A stretch of DNA of 64,000 nt from Brevundimonas sp. Root608 (GCF_001427825.1 NZ_LMGT01000004.1:248001-312000), one strand, 5' to 3'. Positions 11,194-21,414 are shown, counted from the first letter of the stretch. Notes: a model not told the origin generated them from the letters alone. Numbers and translations: made by a program.

Positions 11194-13283
11194 GGCGTCG
11201 CGGTCGCATCCGTCTCGGGCGCATAGGCGGTGTAAGGAGCGGGCCCCGCGGGCGCGCCGCGTCTCAGGTCTTCCGACAGCCTCAACGGGGCCGAGCCGCC
11301 GTTCAGCCTTGCGCGATAAACCTGCATGTTTTCCATGACTCGCATCATGTAGTTGCGGGTCTCGGTGAAGGGCGCGCACTCGATGAAGTCCACGGGGTCG
11401 ACGCTGCCCGCCCGCGGGTCGCCGCACCGGGCGATCCATTGCGGCGGCCGCGCCGGCCCGGCGTTGTAGCCGACCGTCGTCAGCAGCATCGACCCGCCGA
11501 AATCCCGGGTCAGGTCGCCGAGGTGATAGCTGCCCAGCGTCATGTTGAAGTCCGGATCCCACAGCCGGTCCTGCGAGAACGGCAGACCCAGCTGCCGGGC
11601 CACGGCCGCGCCCGTCGACGGCAGAAACTGCATCATGCCGCGCGCATCGGCGCTGGAGCGGGCGCGGGGGTCGAAGCTCGATTCCTGACGCGTGATGGCG
11701 AGAGTGAACTCCAGCGGCGCCGCCCCGGCGACCGGGGGCGCGAGGCGAACCGGATACTGGCGCTCCGGCATCAGGAAGCCGCGCTGGCTGGCGGCGCGGC
11801 CGACCATCATGGCGGTGAAGCCTTCGCCGTAGTTGCGCGACAGATCCATCAGCAGGGCCAGGTCGGATGCGCCCGGCAGGTCGTCGTCCAGTTGATAGGC
11901 GAAGACCCGGAACAGGCTGGTTTCGCCCGTCTCGCCGAGGATGCGCACGGCGCGCACGACCTCATTGGCCTCGAAGGCCGCGATCTCGGCCCGGGACGGG
12001 ACAGGGTCCGAAGGCAGGGTCAGGGTCGTCATCCCGGCCTTCTCGGCGGCCAGCTGGCCGTAGAAGGTCTGGATGTGCCGGGAACCGGCCTGGTAATACT
12101 GGACGGCGGCGGGCGTGGCCCCCTGCGCCTCGGCGGCGCGGCCCAGCCAGTAGAGGGCGCGGCCCTGGGTGATCGGGGTCGAGGACGACTGGCGCAGGGT
12201 TTCGAAATGGGTCGTGGCGCGGGCCGGATCGTTCAGCTTCACCAGCGCCACCCAGCCGGCGAAGAATTCGGCGTCCACCTTGCGGTCTCCCGAGGGGAAG
12301 CCGTGACCGGCCATCGCGTCATAGGCCGCCTGCCAGTTGCGCTGCTGCAGGGCGTCGAGGAAATAGTTGCGGCGCTCGCTCCACAGGGTGTTCTGGCCCT
12401 CGGAGTGCGACGGCGCGGCGGGAAGGGCGCGCAGAAGCGCGAAGCCTTCCGACTGGCGGCTCTGCGACCGCAGGATGCGGACCCGCTCAAGCACCACGGC
12501 CGGATCCATCGCCTGAGACGGGCTGAGGCCGGCGACCACGGCGTCGGGGCTGTAGGCGGTGCGCAACGCCATGGCGGCTTCGGCGACGGCCTGGCGCTCT
12601 GGCGACACGCGCGACACCATGGCGCGCGTCGCCGGGCCGTGCGGACCCAGCAGCAGCATGTTCAGCCGCGCCTCGTGGTCGGCCTGGGTCAGCCAGCCGC
12701 CCCAGCGGTTCAGGATGCGGGTCTGGGCGGCGTCATCGAAGGATCGGGTGCGCCACCAGTCGGTGATCAGGGCGCGCGCCTCGTCCCGGCGTCCGCGCTG
12801 TTCCAGGGCGTCCGTCAGGGCTATGGCCCCCTGGACGGTCAGGGGCGGGGCGGACGAGAACAGGGCCGTGGCGGCGTCCGGCCCGGCATAGGAAAGGTCA
12901 AGCGCGCGTTCGGCGGCGATACGCCGGCTCTCCGCGCGCGGCCAGCCATCGAAGCTGGTCTGGGCCACGGCCAGATCACTGTACGGCAGCTGCTCGGCCG
13001 AGGTGTCCAGCAGAGCCCATTCGACCAGTTTGCGCGCCGTCGGGTCGCCGATCTGGGCGGCGGCGTTGCGGGCGCCCATGACGTCGCGGTTCCGGGCGGC
13101 GGCCAGGCCCTGGCGGAAGAGCGCCGTATCCTGGTCGTTCAGCAGACGCGGCTGGTTGCTGACGGGACCTGACGCGCCGGCGCTGTAGGGCGTCTCCTGC
13201 GGCAGCAGGCTTTCCGGCGCGGGGGCGAGAAGGGCGAGGGCGGCCGCGAGGCTGGCAGCGATCATTGCGTGTCCGAACTCCAT
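11178..13283 (-). CDS. Soluble lytic murein transglycosylase (Slt70-like)
   Basis: A 701-residue exported enzyme that cleaves peptidoglycan glycan strands to 1,6-anhydro-muropeptides. An N-terminal signal sequence ([16 protein letters not shown]) is preceded by a few residues from the chosen ATG at 13283; ATG at 13265 is also plausible. A long alpha-helical superhelical U/L region spans about residues 30-500. The C-terminal SLT domain has the catalytic Glu534 in [14 protein letters not shown] and the GMMQFLP motif. It is divergent from dapA. A long antisense open frame covers it but is a GC artefact. Confidence 0.9.
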   Translation of the reverse strand: MEFGHAMIAASLAAALALLAPAPESLLPQETPYSAGASGPVSNQPRLLNDQDTALFRQGLAAARNRDVMGARNAAAQIGDPTARKLVEWALLDTSAEQLPYSDLAVAQTSFDGWPRAESRRIAAERALDLSYAGPDAATALFSSAPPLTVQGAIALTDALEQRGRRDEARALITDWWRTRSFDDAAQTRILNRWGGWLTQADHEARLNMLLLGPHGPATRAMVSRVSPERQAVAEAAMALRTAYSPDAVVAGLSPSQAMDPAVVLERVRILRSQSRQSEGFALLRALPAAPSHSEGQNTLWSERRNYFLDALQQRNWQAAYDAMAGHGFPSGDRKVDAEFFAGWVALVKLNDPARATTHFETLRQSSSTPITQGRALYWLGRAAEAQGATPAAVQYYQAGSRHIQTFYGQLAAEKAGMTTLTLPSDPVPSRAEIAAFEANEVVRAVRILGETGETSLFRVFAYQLDDDLPGASDLALLMDLSRNYGEGFTAMMVGRAASQRGFLMPERQYPVRLAPPVAGAAPLEFTLAITRQESSFDPRARSSADARGMMQFLPSTGAAVARQLGLPFSQDRLWDPDFNMTLGSYHLGDLTRDFGGSMLLTTVGYNAGPARPPQWIARCGDPRAGSVDPVDFIECAPFTETRNYMMRVMENMQVYRARLNGGSAPLRLSEDLRRGAPAGPAPYTAYAPETDATATPYPAD

Positions 13284-13374
13284 GCGTCGCGGTTGCGGTC
13301 GGGCGACCGGCAACCTACCCTCCTGCGCTTGTCGCGGCGAACGTCGCCATTTCCACGCAGGACCATCTCTCTCA

Positions 13375-14259
13375 ATGACCGCCCCCTTGTTCAAGGGCGT
13401 GATCACCGCCCTGATCACACCACTTCGTGACGGAAAGGTGGACGAAGCCGCCTTCACAGGGCTGCTGGAACGCCAGATATCAGCCGGGGTTCACGGCGTC
13501 GTACCCATGGGCACGACCGGCGAGAGCGCCTCGCTGCACCTCGACGAGCACAAGCGCGTGGTCGAACTGTGCGTGCAGGTCGCGGCGGGCCGTATCCGCG
13601 TCATCGCCGGGGCCGGGTCCTCGGCGACGGACAAGGCCATCGAACTGGCACGCCACGCCAAGACCGTCGGCGCCGACGGAGCCCTGATCGTCACCCCCTA
13701 TTACAACCGCCCCTCGCAGGAGGGATTGGCGCGGCATTTCGAGGCCGTCGCCGAGGCGGTCCAGCTGCCGGTACTGCTGTACAACGTGCCCGGACGGACG
13801 GGCGTCGACCTGGCCAACGACACCGTCGCCCGGCTGGCGGCGCATCCGAACATCGTCGGCATCAAGGACGCCACCGGCGACCTGGCCCGGGTCAGCTGGA
13901 TGCGCGCCAATATCGCCCGCCAGTTCGACCTGATCTCCGGCGACGACCCCAGCTACCTCGGCTATCACGCCCAGGGCGGCGTCGGAGTGATCTCGGTGAC
14001 GTCCAATGTCGCGCCCGAGGCCATGGTCGCCCTCCATGAGGCGGCGGCGGCCGGCGACTACGCCACGGCCCGCGACTGGCAGGACCGGCTGATCGGCCTG
14101 CACAAGGCCCTGTTCCTCGACAATTCGCCGTCGCCGACGAAATACGCCCTGTCGCGGCTCCAGCTGTGCGGCGAGGAAGTGCGGCTCCCGCTGGCCCCGA
14201 CTTCAAACGCGGTGAAGCCGGCCATCGACCGCGCCATGGCGGATGCGGGTCTGGGCTGA
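13375..14259 (+). CDS. dapA: 4-hydroxy-tetrahydrodipicolinate synthase
   Basis: Condenses pyruvate with aspartate semialdehyde in the lysine/diaminopimelate pathway. This 294-residue TIM barrel has the family start [16 protein letters not shown], the GTTGES motif, the tyrosine region VTPYYNRP, and the Schiff-base lysine in [11 protein letters not shown] conserved arginine-type GRTG segment is also present. It overlaps smpB by one base (TGATG), a gene pair commonly linked in alphaproteobacteria. The ATG at 13375 gives the expected length. Confidence 0.97.
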   Translation: MTAPLFKGVITALITPLRDGKVDEAAFTGLLERQISAGVHGVVPMGTTGESASLHLDEHKRVVELCVQVAAGRIRVIAGAGSSATDKAIELARHAKTVGADGALIVTPYYNRPSQEGLARHFEAVAEAVQLPVLLYNVPGRTGVDLANDTVARLAAHPNIVGIKDATGDLARVSWMRANIARQFDLISGDDPSYLGYHAQGGVGVISVTSNVAPEAMVALHEAAAAGDYATARDWQDRLIGLHKALFLDNSPSPTKYALSRLQLCGEEVRLPLAPTSNAVKPAIDRAMADAGLG

Positions 14260-14729
14260 TGGCCTCCACTGCGCCGAAAATGAAGATCATCGCCGAGAAC
14301 CGGCGAGCGAAATTCGACTATTTCCTTGAGGACTACATCGAGGCCGGCATCATGCTGCTCGGCACGGAGATCAAGGCCCTGCGCGACGGCCGGGCCAATA
14401 TCGCCGAGAGCTATGCGGCCGTGGAGGGACGCGAGATCGTGCTCGTGAACGCCGACATCCCGCCCTACAAACAGGCCAACCGCTTCAACCACGAGCCGCG
14501 GCGGCACCGGAAGCTGCTGCTGCACCGCAAGCAGATCGACAAGCTGATCGGCGCGGTCCAGCGCGACGGCCAGACCATCATTCCGGTCAAGCTGTACCTG
14601 AACGAGGCGGGCAAGGCGAAGATCGAGATCGCCCTGGCCAAGGGCAAGAAGCTGCATGACAAGCGCGAGGCCACGGCCCAGCGCGACTGGCAGCGCGACA
14701 AGGCCCGGCTGATGAAGGAACGGGGCTGA
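14259..14729 (+). CDS. smpB: SsrA-binding protein
   Basis: Binds the tRNA-like domain of tmRNA and brings it to stalled ribosomes for trans-translation. The 156-residue protein has the OB-fold core ([32 protein letters not shown]) and the basic C-terminal tail ([20 protein letters not shown]) that fills the mRNA channel. The tmRNA gene it serves is in this window at about 55.6 kb, next to the ClpXP adaptor sspB. It is translationally coupled to dapA. Confidence 0.97.
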   Translation: MASTAPKMKIIAENRRAKFDYFLEDYIEAGIMLLGTEIKALRDGRANIAESYAAVEGREIVLVNADIPPYKQANRFNHEPRRHRKLLLHRKQIDKLIGAVQRDGQTIIPVKLYLNEAGKAKIEIALAKGKKLHDKREATAQRDWQRDKARLMKERG

Positions 14730-14733
14730 CGGC

Positions 14734-14949
14734 TCAGGCCTGCGGCGTCGCCACGTCCATCACCGGCTGGGCGTCCAGCACGCCCGGCGTCGAGGCCGTC
14801 ATATAGGCGTCGATCCCGCCCGGTCCGACCGAGGGCTGGCTGTACTGCTGGATCATCAGCCCCATCGCCGCCAGCAGGGCCGCCATCAGCAGGGCCCACA
14901 TCGCCGTCTTCCGTTCCTGGGGCGTGAAGACCCCGTTCGACCTACGCAT
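14734..14949 (-). CDS. Small single-pass membrane protein, unknown function
   Basis: A 71-residue protein starting MRRSNGVFTPQERKTAMWAL. One hydrophobic segment (ALLMAALLAAMGLMIQQY) covers about residues 18-35, followed by a Pro/Gly/Ala-rich tail. I do not recognise a named family. The gene is convergent with smpB, separated by only 4 bp. Codon use resembles its neighbours, which supports a real gene. Confidence 0.55.
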   Translation of the reverse strand: MRRSNGVFTPQERKTAMWALLMAALLAAMGLMIQQYSQPSVGPGGIDAYMTASTPGVLDAQPVMDVATPQA

Positions 14950-15079
14950 CACAGCCTCCAAAGCTGTTCGATCAACGCAAGCTGGGCGGTACTGTTCCTG
15001 GGAGCCAAGGCTACACCCGGAGGCCGGTGATTCGCGTGGCGCGGGAGCCACACTCGCCGCGTCGGCGAGGGGCGTCCGG

Positions 15080-15718
15080 TCAGGTTTCGATGATCTCGCG
15101 GGCGCGGCGGAACACGGCCTCGAACATGGCGGGGGTCAACCGGCCGGTGTTCGTGTTTAGGCGCGAGCAGTGATAGCTGTTCAGGATCACATAGCCGCCC
15201 AGGGCCGCCTCTACGCCATGGCCTGGCGGCGCGGCCGTCCCCCTGAGGCCGAGCGCCTTGAGCACATTGCGCCGCGAGACGTCGCCCAGGGTGACGATGA
15301 CCTTGAGCCGGGGCAGGGCGGCGAGGCGGGCGGTCAGGAAGGGGCGACAGGTCGATTCCTCGGCGGGCAGGGGCTTGTTGCCGGGCGGGGCGCAGCGCAC
15401 CGCGTTGGTGATCATGCAGTCGACCAGCCGAACGGTGTCGTCCGGCCGCGCCTCGTAGACGCCGGTGGCGAAGCCGGTCCGGATCAGGGTTTCATAGAGA
15501 ATCCAGCCGGCGCCGTCGCCGGTGAAGGGCCGGCCCGTGCGGTTGGCGCCGGTCCGGCCGGGAGCGAGTCCGGCGACCAGCAGACGCGCGTCGGGATCGC
15601 CGAACGAGGGGGCGGGACCGTTGAACCAGTCGGGGTTCTGGCCCTGGTTCTCGCGCCGGTACTCGACCAGGCGCGGGCACAGCGGACAGTCGCGGGGCGG
15701 CTCCGGGTTCAGGCTCAT
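15080..15718 (-). CDS. Uracil-DNA glycosylase, family 5 (UDGb-like)
   Basis: A 212-residue DNA repair enzyme that removes uracil and often other deaminated bases. The family 5 signature GLAPGRTGANRTGRPFTGD is near residue 50, where UDGb enzymes lack the catalytic polar residue of family 1. The second motif region is SYHCSRLNTNTGRLT. N-terminal cysteines in CPLCPRL and CMITNAVRC fit the 4Fe-4S cluster of this group. It overlaps the upstream NYN-domain gene by 4 bp (ATGA), so the two form an operon. Confidence 0.85.
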   Translation of the reverse strand: MSLNPEPPRDCPLCPRLVEYRRENQGQNPDWFNGPAPSFGDPDARLLVAGLAPGRTGANRTGRPFTGDGAGWILYETLIRTGFATGVYEARPDDTVRLVDCMITNAVRCAPPGNKPLPAEESTCRPFLTARLAALPRLKVIVTLGDVSRRNVLKALGLRGTAAPPGHGVEAALGGYVILNSYHCSRLNTNTGRLTPAMFEAVFRRAREIIET

Positions 15719-16296
15719 TCGCGGTGATCCGTCTCGAACACCCGGCTGGTCGGCTGCGGCGCCGCGGCGCGCGGCCGGCCGATGTCCGGCAGCAGGTCGT
15801 TCAGCTCCACGAAGGCGTCGGCCTGGCGGCGCAGTTCGTCGGCGATCTGGGGCGGCTGGCTCTTCGTCGTCGAGACCACGGTGACCCGCACGCCCTTCGC
15901 CTGCACGGCCTGGACCAGCCGGCGGAAATCCCCGTCGCCGGAAAACAGGATCGCGTGGTCGATGTGCGGGGCGAACTCCAGCATGTCGACGGCGATCTCT
16001 ATGTCCATGTTGCCCTTGGTGCGGGTGTGGCCCTGGGCGTCGGTGAAGCGTTTGACCGGCTTGGTCACCACGGTGAAGCCGTTGTAGTCCAGCCAGTCGA
16101 CCAGCGGCTTGATCGGCGAGAACTCTTCGCCCTCGATCACCGCCGTGTAATAGTAGGCGCGAACCAGAACGGCCTGGTTGCGATACATCTCGACCAGCTT
16201 CTTGAAGTCGAGATCGGCGTTCAGCGCCTTGGCCGCGGAATACAGATTGGCCCCGTCGATGAACAGGGCGATGCGATCGGTCGGATAAGGCGTCAT
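15715..16296 (-). CDS. NYN domain protein (LabA/DUF88 family), putative RNase
   Basis: A 193-residue PIN-like NYN domain protein. The acidic active-site residues are visible: FIDGANLY near residue 10, the DIEIAVDML region near residue 107, and LFSGDGDFRRLV near residue 125. NYN proteins are predicted metal-dependent ribonucleases; the cellular target is unknown. The start CAT (16294-16296 on the plus strand) overlaps the ATG of the divergent folK frame in the tetramer CATG. It is the first gene of an operon with a uracil-DNA glycosylase. Confidence 0.85.
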   Translation of the reverse strand: MTPYPTDRIALFIDGANLYSAAKALNADLDFKKLVEMYRNQAVLVRAYYYTAVIEGEEFSPIKPLVDWLDYNGFTVVTKPVKRFTDAQGHTRTKGNMDIEIAVDMLEFAPHIDHAILFSGDGDFRRLVQAVQAKGVRVTVVSTTKSQPPQIADELRRQADAFVELNDLLPDIGRPRAAAPQPTSRVFETDHRE

Positions 16297-16852
16297 GGAA
16301 AAGGACTCCGGCGAAATGGACGTCCCCGCCTCCGTCGAAATAGACGACGCGGTCGATCTGGACCTGGCTGTCATCGTCGCGCTGGGCTGCAATGACAAGG
16401 GGGCGTGGGCCGACTGTCGCGAGGCGCTCGAGGCCGCCCTGGCCCGCTTCCGGTCGGAAGGGATCGATGTGCTGGCGCGGTCGTCGTGGTGGCGCTCGGC
16501 CGCCTGGCCGGACCCCGCCGATCCGCCGTTCCTCAACGGCGTGGTCATCGTTCGCACCGAACACGAGCCTCACGACCTGATGGCCGCGCTGGGCCGGATC
16601 GAGGAGGCGTTCGGACGCCAGCGCGGCGCGGCCAACGCGCCGAGGACGCTGGATCTGGACCTGATCGCCTATGGGCGGCTGGCGGACCAACTGGGCGCGC
16701 TGATCGTTCCGCATCCCCGCGCGGCGGAGCGCCGGTTCGTCATGGGACCTCTGGCCGAGATCGCTCCGAACTGGCGGCACCCGGCCGGAGGGACGGCCAG
16801 GACCCTCGCCGCAGCGGCGATGGTGGGAAGGGACGCCGCGCCCCAGCGCTGA
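16295..16852 (+). CDS. folK: 2-amino-4-hydroxy-6-hydroxymethyldihydropteridine diphosphokinase
   Basis: Transfers pyrophosphate from ATP to hydroxymethyl-dihydropterin in folate synthesis. The family marks are VIVALGCND near the N-terminus, [11 protein letters not shown], and [11 protein letters not shown], with the metal-binding aspartates of the DLDLI segment, followed by [17 protein letters not shown]. The first ATG (16295) gives 185 residues and overlaps the divergent NYN start; an internal ATG at 16316 gives 178 residues and would avoid that overlap. Companion folate genes thyA and folA lie at 48-50 kb. Confidence 0.93.
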   Translation: MEKDSGEMDVPASVEIDDAVDLDLAVIVALGCNDKGAWADCREALEAALARFRSEGIDVLARSSWWRSAAWPDPADPPFLNGVVIVRTEHEPHDLMAALGRIEEAFGRQRGAANAPRTLDLDLIAYGRLADQLGALIVPHPRAAERRFVMGPLAEIAPNWRHPAGGTARTLAAAAMVGRDAAPQR

Positions 16853-16876
16853 CGCCTCATTCTCGCCCATGCGGCG

Positions 16877-16903
16877 TTGCACAATTGGGCCTGACCCTAT
16901 AGT
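16877..16903 (+). promoter_or_regulatory. Possible sigma-70 promoter for rpoZ
   Basis: TTGCAC at 16877-16882 and TATAGT at 16898-16903 are separated by 15 bp, slightly short of the ideal 16-18. They precede rpoZ by about 35 bp, where a promoter is expected because the upstream folK gene ends at 16852. Confidence 0.35.
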
Positions 16904-16937
16904 TTGTGCGGTTCTCCCCCCGCGCCCGAGGATATTC

Positions 16938-17297
16938 ATGGCTCGCGTCACTGTCGAAGACTGCATCGAGAAGGTGCCGAACCGGTTCGGCCTGGTTCTG
17001 CTCGCGGGCAACCGCGCCCGCGCCATCGCCAACGGCGCGCCGCTGACGATCGATCGCGACAACGACAAGAACCCGGTCGTGGCCCTGCGCGAACTGGCTG
17101 ACGACATGGTCAAGCCGGACGAACTGCGCGAGACCGTCATCGTTGCGCTGCAACGTGTCGACGAGCGCACCGAAGCCGAGGACGAGGCCGAGATCGTGGG
17201 CCTGCTGGCTGAACCCCAGCACATGAACATGGCCGAGGCCGAGCTGATCCGTGCGCTGCAAAGCGACCGCGACGGCGGCCAGGAGGAGCGGTACTGA
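16938..17297 (+). CDS. rpoZ: RNA polymerase omega subunit
   Basis: Small subunit that helps assemble and stabilise RNA polymerase and contributes to the (p)ppGpp binding site in proteobacteria. The 119-residue protein begins [20 protein letters not shown] and contains the diagnostic [10 protein letters not shown] followed by ALRELAD. The C-terminal acidic extension is typical of alphaproteobacterial omega. It is followed at once by the (p)ppGpp synthetase/hydrolase gene rsh, the usual rpoZ-spoT order. Confidence 0.97.
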   Translation: MARVTVEDCIEKVPNRFGLVLLAGNRARAIANGAPLTIDRDNDKNPVVALRELADDMVKPDELRETVIVALQRVDERTEAEDEAEIVGLLAEPQHMNMAEAELIRALQSDRDGGQEERY

Positions 17298-17398
17298 CGG
17301 CGGAACCCGCCAACGGTATCACCATACTGCCGGCGCGGCAGCCCGCGCCGACGCCCGAACCCGCCAATCTGAACGACCCGGGTGGTCCGCGTCCTCAC

Positions 17399-19585
17399 GT
17401 GGATCCGGACGACCATCCGCGTTCCACGGTCCTGCGTCAGTTCGAACTGGTCGAGGCCGTGCGCGCCTACGATCCGACGGCGGACGAGGCGCTGCTGAAC
17501 CGCGCCTATGTCTATGCGATGAAGATGCACGGCTCGCAGCTGCGGGCCTCGGGCGATCCCTATTTCGCCCATCCCATCCAGGTCGCCGGCATCCTGACCG
17601 ACTACCGGCTCGACACCGCCACCATCGTCACGGCCCTGCTGCACGACGTGGTCGAGGACACCTCGGCGACCCGCGACGACATCGCCGGCATGTTCGGCGA
17701 GGAGGTCGCTTCTCTGGTCGAGGGGGTGACCAAGCTGTCACGGCTGGAGCTTCAGGCCGAGCACACGCGCCAGGCCGAGAACCTGCGCAAATTCATCCTC
17801 GCCATCTCCAAGGATGTCCGCGTCCTGCTGGTCAAGCTGGCGGACCGTCTGCACAACATGCGGACGCTGAAGCACGTCAAGCCCGAGAAGCGCGAGCGCA
17901 TCAGCCGCGAAACGCTTGAAGTCTACGCCCCGCTTGGCCGCTCGATCGGCATCCACTCGATCGCCTCCGAGCTGGAAGAGCTGGCCTTCGAACATCTGAA
18001 TCCGACCGCCCGGACCGCCATCGAACGCCGGCTGGAAGCGCTGAAGCTGGAGCACGGCCGCGCCATCGACGGCGTGTCGCGCGAGGTCGAACGCGTGCTG
18101 TCCGAAGCGGGGGTGAAGGCCACGGTCTTCGGCCGGCAGAAGACGCCCTATTCGATCTGGCGCAAGCTGCAGCGCAAGTCGGTCGGCTTTTCGTCCCTGT
18201 CGGACATCTACGGCTTCCGCGTCCTCGTCGAGGCCGAGGACGACTGCTACCGCGCGCTGGGCGTCATCCACCGCGCCTGGCCCGTGGTGCCGGAACGGTT
18301 CAAGGATTTCATCTCGACCCCGAAGTCCAACAATTACCGCTCCTTGCACACGACAGTTGTCGGTCCGTCTGGCCTGCGCATCGAGATGCAGATCCGCACC
18401 GAGGCCATGGACCGCGTCGCCGAGGACGGGGTGGCGGCGCACTGGGCCTACAAGAACAAGTCCTATGGCTTCGACAAGGAGGCCATGGAGAAGGACGGCG
18501 GGCGCGATCCGCTGCAGAACCTGCGCCACCTCGTCCAGGTCATCGAGCACGGCGAGGGCGGCGAGGACTGGGTCGAGCACGCCAAGCTGGAGATGTACCT
18601 CGACCAGGTCTTCGTCTTCACGCCCAAGGGGTCGCTGATCACCCTGCCGCGCGGCGGCATGCCCCTGGACTTCGCCTACGCGGTCCACACCGAGGTCGGC
18701 GACACGGCCGTCGGCGCCAAGATCAACGGCGAACTCAAGCCGATGCGCACCCAGCTCCAGAACGGCGACGTGATCGAGATCGTTCGCGGCTCGAAGCGGG
18801 AAATCCCGGTCGACTGGCGCTCCCTGACGGTCACGGGCCGGGCGCGCTCCGCCATCCGTCGCCACATCCGCACCTCCGAGCGGGGCGAGTTCCAGAAGCT
18901 GGGACGGGCCACGCTGGACCAGACACTGTCCCGCGCCGGCAAGACTCTCGCCGAGGTGTCGCTGAAGGCGATGCTGGAAACCCTGTCGTTCGCCTCGGAA
19001 GAAGACCTGTTCGAGGCCATCGGCCGCGGCCGACTGTCGGCGGCCAAGGTCGGCGAAACCCTGTTCCCGGCGCTCAAGGGCCGGCTCAAGGCCGGTCCCG
19101 ACCGCAAACGCATCGGCGACGAGCAGGCGCGCCTGTTCGTCCGCGGCGGCGGCCTGACCCCCGGCGTCAGCGTCCATTTCGGCCATTGCTGCTCCCCCGT
19201 GCCCGGCGACCGCATCGTCGGCATCCTCGAGCCCGAGGCCGGCCTGACCGTCCACACCATCGACTGCCAGCGTCTGGCCGACTTCTCCGACGACGATTCC
19301 GTCTGGCAGGATCTGCAATGGACGCCCCAGGCGGAGCAGGGGGCCGTCGCCTCCGCCCGCATCCGCGCCACCATCAAGAACGCGCCGGGCGTCCTCGGCC
19401 AGGTCGCCACCATCATCGGCGAGGCCGGCGGCAACATCCTCAACCTGGTCATGAGCCACCGGCAGCAGGACTTCTTCGACGTCGACATCGACATGGAGGT
19501 CGAGGACGCGAAGCACGCCACCGCCATCATGGCCGCCCTGCGCACCAATCCGTCGGTCGACACGGTCGAACGGGCGCGGGGCTAG
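17399..19585 (+). CDS. rsh: Bifunctional (p)ppGpp synthetase/hydrolase (RelA/SpoT homologue)
   Basis: Makes and degrades the stringent-response alarmone. The 728-residue protein has an intact HD hydrolase domain (YFAHPIQVAG, LLHDVVEDT), a synthetase domain (FKDFISTPKSNNYRSLHTTV and EMQIRTEAMD), a TGS domain (VFTPKGSLITLPRG) and a C-terminal ACT domain. Both active sites look complete, as expected for the single long RSH of alphaproteobacteria. The first available canonical start is GTG at 17399, with no strong ribosome-binding site. A CTG at 17294, 7 bp after AGGAGG and overlapping the rpoZ stop, could be an alternative start giving 35 extra residues. Confidence 0.95.
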   Translation: MDPDDHPRSTVLRQFELVEAVRAYDPTADEALLNRAYVYAMKMHGSQLRASGDPYFAHPIQVAGILTDYRLDTATIVTALLHDVVEDTSATRDDIAGMFGEEVASLVEGVTKLSRLELQAEHTRQAENLRKFILAISKDVRVLLVKLADRLHNMRTLKHVKPEKRERISRETLEVYAPLGRSIGIHSIASELEELAFEHLNPTARTAIERRLEALKLEHGRAIDGVSREVERVLSEAGVKATVFGRQKTPYSIWRKLQRKSVGFSSLSDIYGFRVLVEAEDDCYRALGVIHRAWPVVPERFKDFISTPKSNNYRSLHTTVVGPSGLRIEMQIRTEAMDRVAEDGVAAHWAYKNKSYGFDKEAMEKDGGRDPLQNLRHLVQVIEHGEGGEDWVEHAKLEMYLDQVFVFTPKGSLITLPRGGMPLDFAYAVHTEVGDTAVGAKINGELKPMRTQLQNGDVIEIVRGSKREIPVDWRSLTVTGRARSAIRRHIRTSERGEFQKLGRATLDQTLSRAGKTLAEVSLKAMLETLSFASEEDLFEAIGRGRLSAAKVGETLFPALKGRLKAGPDRKRIGDEQARLFVRGGGLTPGVSVHFGHCCSPVPGDRIVGILEPEAGLTVHTIDCQRLADFSDDDSVWQDLQWTPQAEQGAVASARIRATIKNAPGVLGQVATIIGEAGGNILNLVMSHRQQDFFDVDIDMEVEDAKHATAIMAALRTNPSVDTVERARG

Positions 19586-19624
19586 GGCCTTGCGGCGACG
19601 GTGGCGCTCGTTATGACAGCCGCC

Positions 19625-20215
19625 ATGACCTCAGATGACGTTCTCGACGAATTCCGCGGCGCCGGCGCCCTGCGCGAAGGCCATTTCGTGCTGTCCTCGG
19701 GGCTGCACAGCCCGGTGTTCCTGCAGAAGAACCTGGTGTTCATGGACGCGGCGCGGTGCGCGCGGCTGTGCAAGGCGCTGGCGGAGAAGATCACGGCGGC
19801 CGTCGGGCCCGTCGACGTGGCCATCTCGCCCGCCGTCGGCGGCATTATTCCCGGCTATGAGACCGCGCGCTGGCTCGGCGTGCCCTCGATGTACGTTGAG
19901 CGCGAGGGCGGCGTTTTCAAACTGCGCCGCGGCTTCCACGTCGAGCCGGGCCAGAAGGTCGTCATGGTCGAGGACATCGTCACCACGGGCCTGAGCTCGC
20001 GCGAATGCATCGCGGCCATCCAGGCGGCGGGCGGAGAGGTGGTGGCGGCGGCCTGTATCGTCGACCGGTCGGGCGGACGGGCCGACGTCGGCGTGCCCTT
20101 GGTGGCCCTGGCGACGCTGGACGTGCCCGCATACCCCGCCGACGACCTGCCGCCGGAACTGGCGGCCCTGCCGGTCGAGGACCCCGGCAGCCGCCGGCTG
20201 GCGAGCCGGGGCTAG
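19625..20215 (+). CDS. pyrE: Orotate phosphoribosyltransferase
   Basis: Joins orotate and PRPP to give OMP in pyrimidine synthesis. The 196-residue protein has the PRPP-binding loop [13 protein letters not shown] near residue 115 and a substrate region [16 protein letters not shown] near the N-terminus. I start it at [14 protein letters not shown]; earlier in-frame starts at 19601 (GTG) and 19613 (ATG) add up to eight residues. It precedes pdxJ by 4 bp in a run of same-strand genes. Confidence 0.95.
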   Translation: MTSDDVLDEFRGAGALREGHFVLSSGLHSPVFLQKNLVFMDAARCARLCKALAEKITAAVGPVDVAISPAVGGIIPGYETARWLGVPSMYVEREGGVFKLRRGFHVEPGQKVVMVEDIVTTGLSSRECIAAIQAAGGEVVAAACIVDRSGGRADVGVPLVALATLDVPAYPADDLPPELAALPVEDPGSRRLASRG

Positions 20216-20219
20216 GCGG

Positions 20220-20957
20220 ATGACCGGACGCGTTCGCCTCGGCGTCAACATCGACCATGTGGCCACCGTGCGGAACGCCCGCGGCGGAGTCCATCCCGAT
20301 CCGGTGCGGGCGGCGCGCGAGGCCCTGGCCGCCGGCGCCGACGGCATCACCGCCCACCTGCGAGAGGATCGACGCCACATCACCGACACCGACATCGCGG
20401 CCCTCAGCGACCTGTGCGCCGAGGCCGGACGGCCGCTGAACCTCGAGATGGCCGTCACCGATGAGATGCTGGCCATCGCCCTGCGGCACAGGCCCCACGC
20501 CGCCTGCCTCGTGCCAGAGCGGCGCGAGGAGGTGACGACCGAGGGCGGCCTGGCCGTCGCCGGCCACGAAGCCCGCATCCAGCCGGTCGTGAAGGCCCTG
20601 GCCGACGCCGGCATCCGGGTGTCGCTGTTCATCGAGCCCAGCCTCGAACACGTCGCGGCCTCCCACGCCGTGGGCGCCCGGGTGGTGGAGCTGCATACCG
20701 GCCGCTACTGCCATCTGTCCGGCGACGACCGGGCGGTGGAGTTTGAACGGCTTCAGGCCGCGGCGACGCGGGCGTTCGATCTGGGCCTGGAGGTCCACGC
20801 CGGCCATGGTCTGGACTACGTCACCGCCGCCCATATGCTGGCCATTTCCGAGGTCCGCGAGCTGAACATCGGCCATTTCCTTATCGGCGAGGCGGTGTTC
20901 GTGGGTCTCACGCCCGCCATCCACCGCATGCGCGCGGCCATGGACGCCGTCGCGTGA
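20220..20957 (+). CDS. pdxJ: Pyridoxine 5'-phosphate synthase
   Basis: Condenses 1-deoxyxylulose-5-phosphate and 3-amino-2-oxopropyl phosphate to pyridoxine phosphate. The 245-residue TIM barrel starts [17 protein letters not shown], carries the active-site segment [12 protein letters not shown], and has FIEPSLEHV and HAGHGLDY later. The stop overlaps the GTG start of acpS (GTGA), the well-known pdxJ-acpS arrangement. Confidence 0.97.
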   Translation: MTGRVRLGVNIDHVATVRNARGGVHPDPVRAAREALAAGADGITAHLREDRRHITDTDIAALSDLCAEAGRPLNLEMAVTDEMLAIALRHRPHAACLVPERREEVTTEGGLAVAGHEARIQPVVKALADAGIRVSLFIEPSLEHVAASHAVGARVVELHTGRYCHLSGDDRAVEFERLQAAATRAFDLGLEVHAGHGLDYVTAAHMLAISEVRELNIGHFLIGEAVFVGLTPAIHRMRAAMDAVA

Positions 20958-21355
20958 TCATCGGCGTCGGCGCTGACCTGTGCGACATCCGCCGCATCCA
21001 GTCATCGCTCGACCGTTTCGGCGACCGGTTCAAACAGCGCTGTTTCACGGAGCTGGAGCAGGCCCGGTCGGATCGCAAGCCCGACGCCGCGTGGAGCTAC
21101 GCCAAGCGGTTCGCGGCCAAGGAGGCCTGCGCCAAGGCCCTGGGCACGGGCATGCGGGTCGATGTATACTGGCGCGACATGGGGGTGGTGAACCAGCGTT
21201 CGGGACAGCCGACCCTGGCCCTTACCGGACACGCCCTGGAGCACCTGCAAAGGTTGACACCGCCCGGTCACGAACCGCGGATACATCTGACGCTCAGCGA
21301 CGAGCATCCGTACGCGCTCGCCTTCGTGGTGATCGAAGCCTTGCCGATGTCTTGA
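20954..21355 (+). CDS. acpS: Holo-[acyl-carrier-protein] synthase
   Basis: Attaches the phosphopantetheine arm of CoA to acyl carrier protein. The 133-residue protein has the family motifs [13 protein letters not shown] (metal-binding Asp) and [16 protein letters not shown] (catalytic Glu/Lys). The GTG start is supported by its overlap with the pdxJ stop and by the conserved distance to GVGADL. It precedes lepB by 59 bp. Confidence 0.96.
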   Translation: MIIGVGADLCDIRRIQSSLDRFGDRFKQRCFTELEQARSDRKPDAAWSYAKRFAAKEACAKALGTGMRVDVYWRDMGVVNQRSGQPTLALTGHALEHLQRLTPPGHEPRIHLTLSDEHPYALAFVVIEALPMS

Positions 21356-21414
21356 TCACGTTATACCGATTTCGCCGCAAAGACCGCGGAACAGCGGCTG
21401 GGGACCGAACCGAG

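Noticed and set aside
11133..13172. A 679-codon open frame antisense to the lytic transglycosylase gene
   Set aside because: Its product is low-complexity Arg/Gly/Ala/Val-rich with no motif, and it mirrors a well-supported gene. High GC content produces long antisense frames.
17738..19516. A 592-codon frame antisense to rsh
   Set aside because: Asp/Val/Ala/Arg-rich product with no family features, opposite a complete RSH protein.
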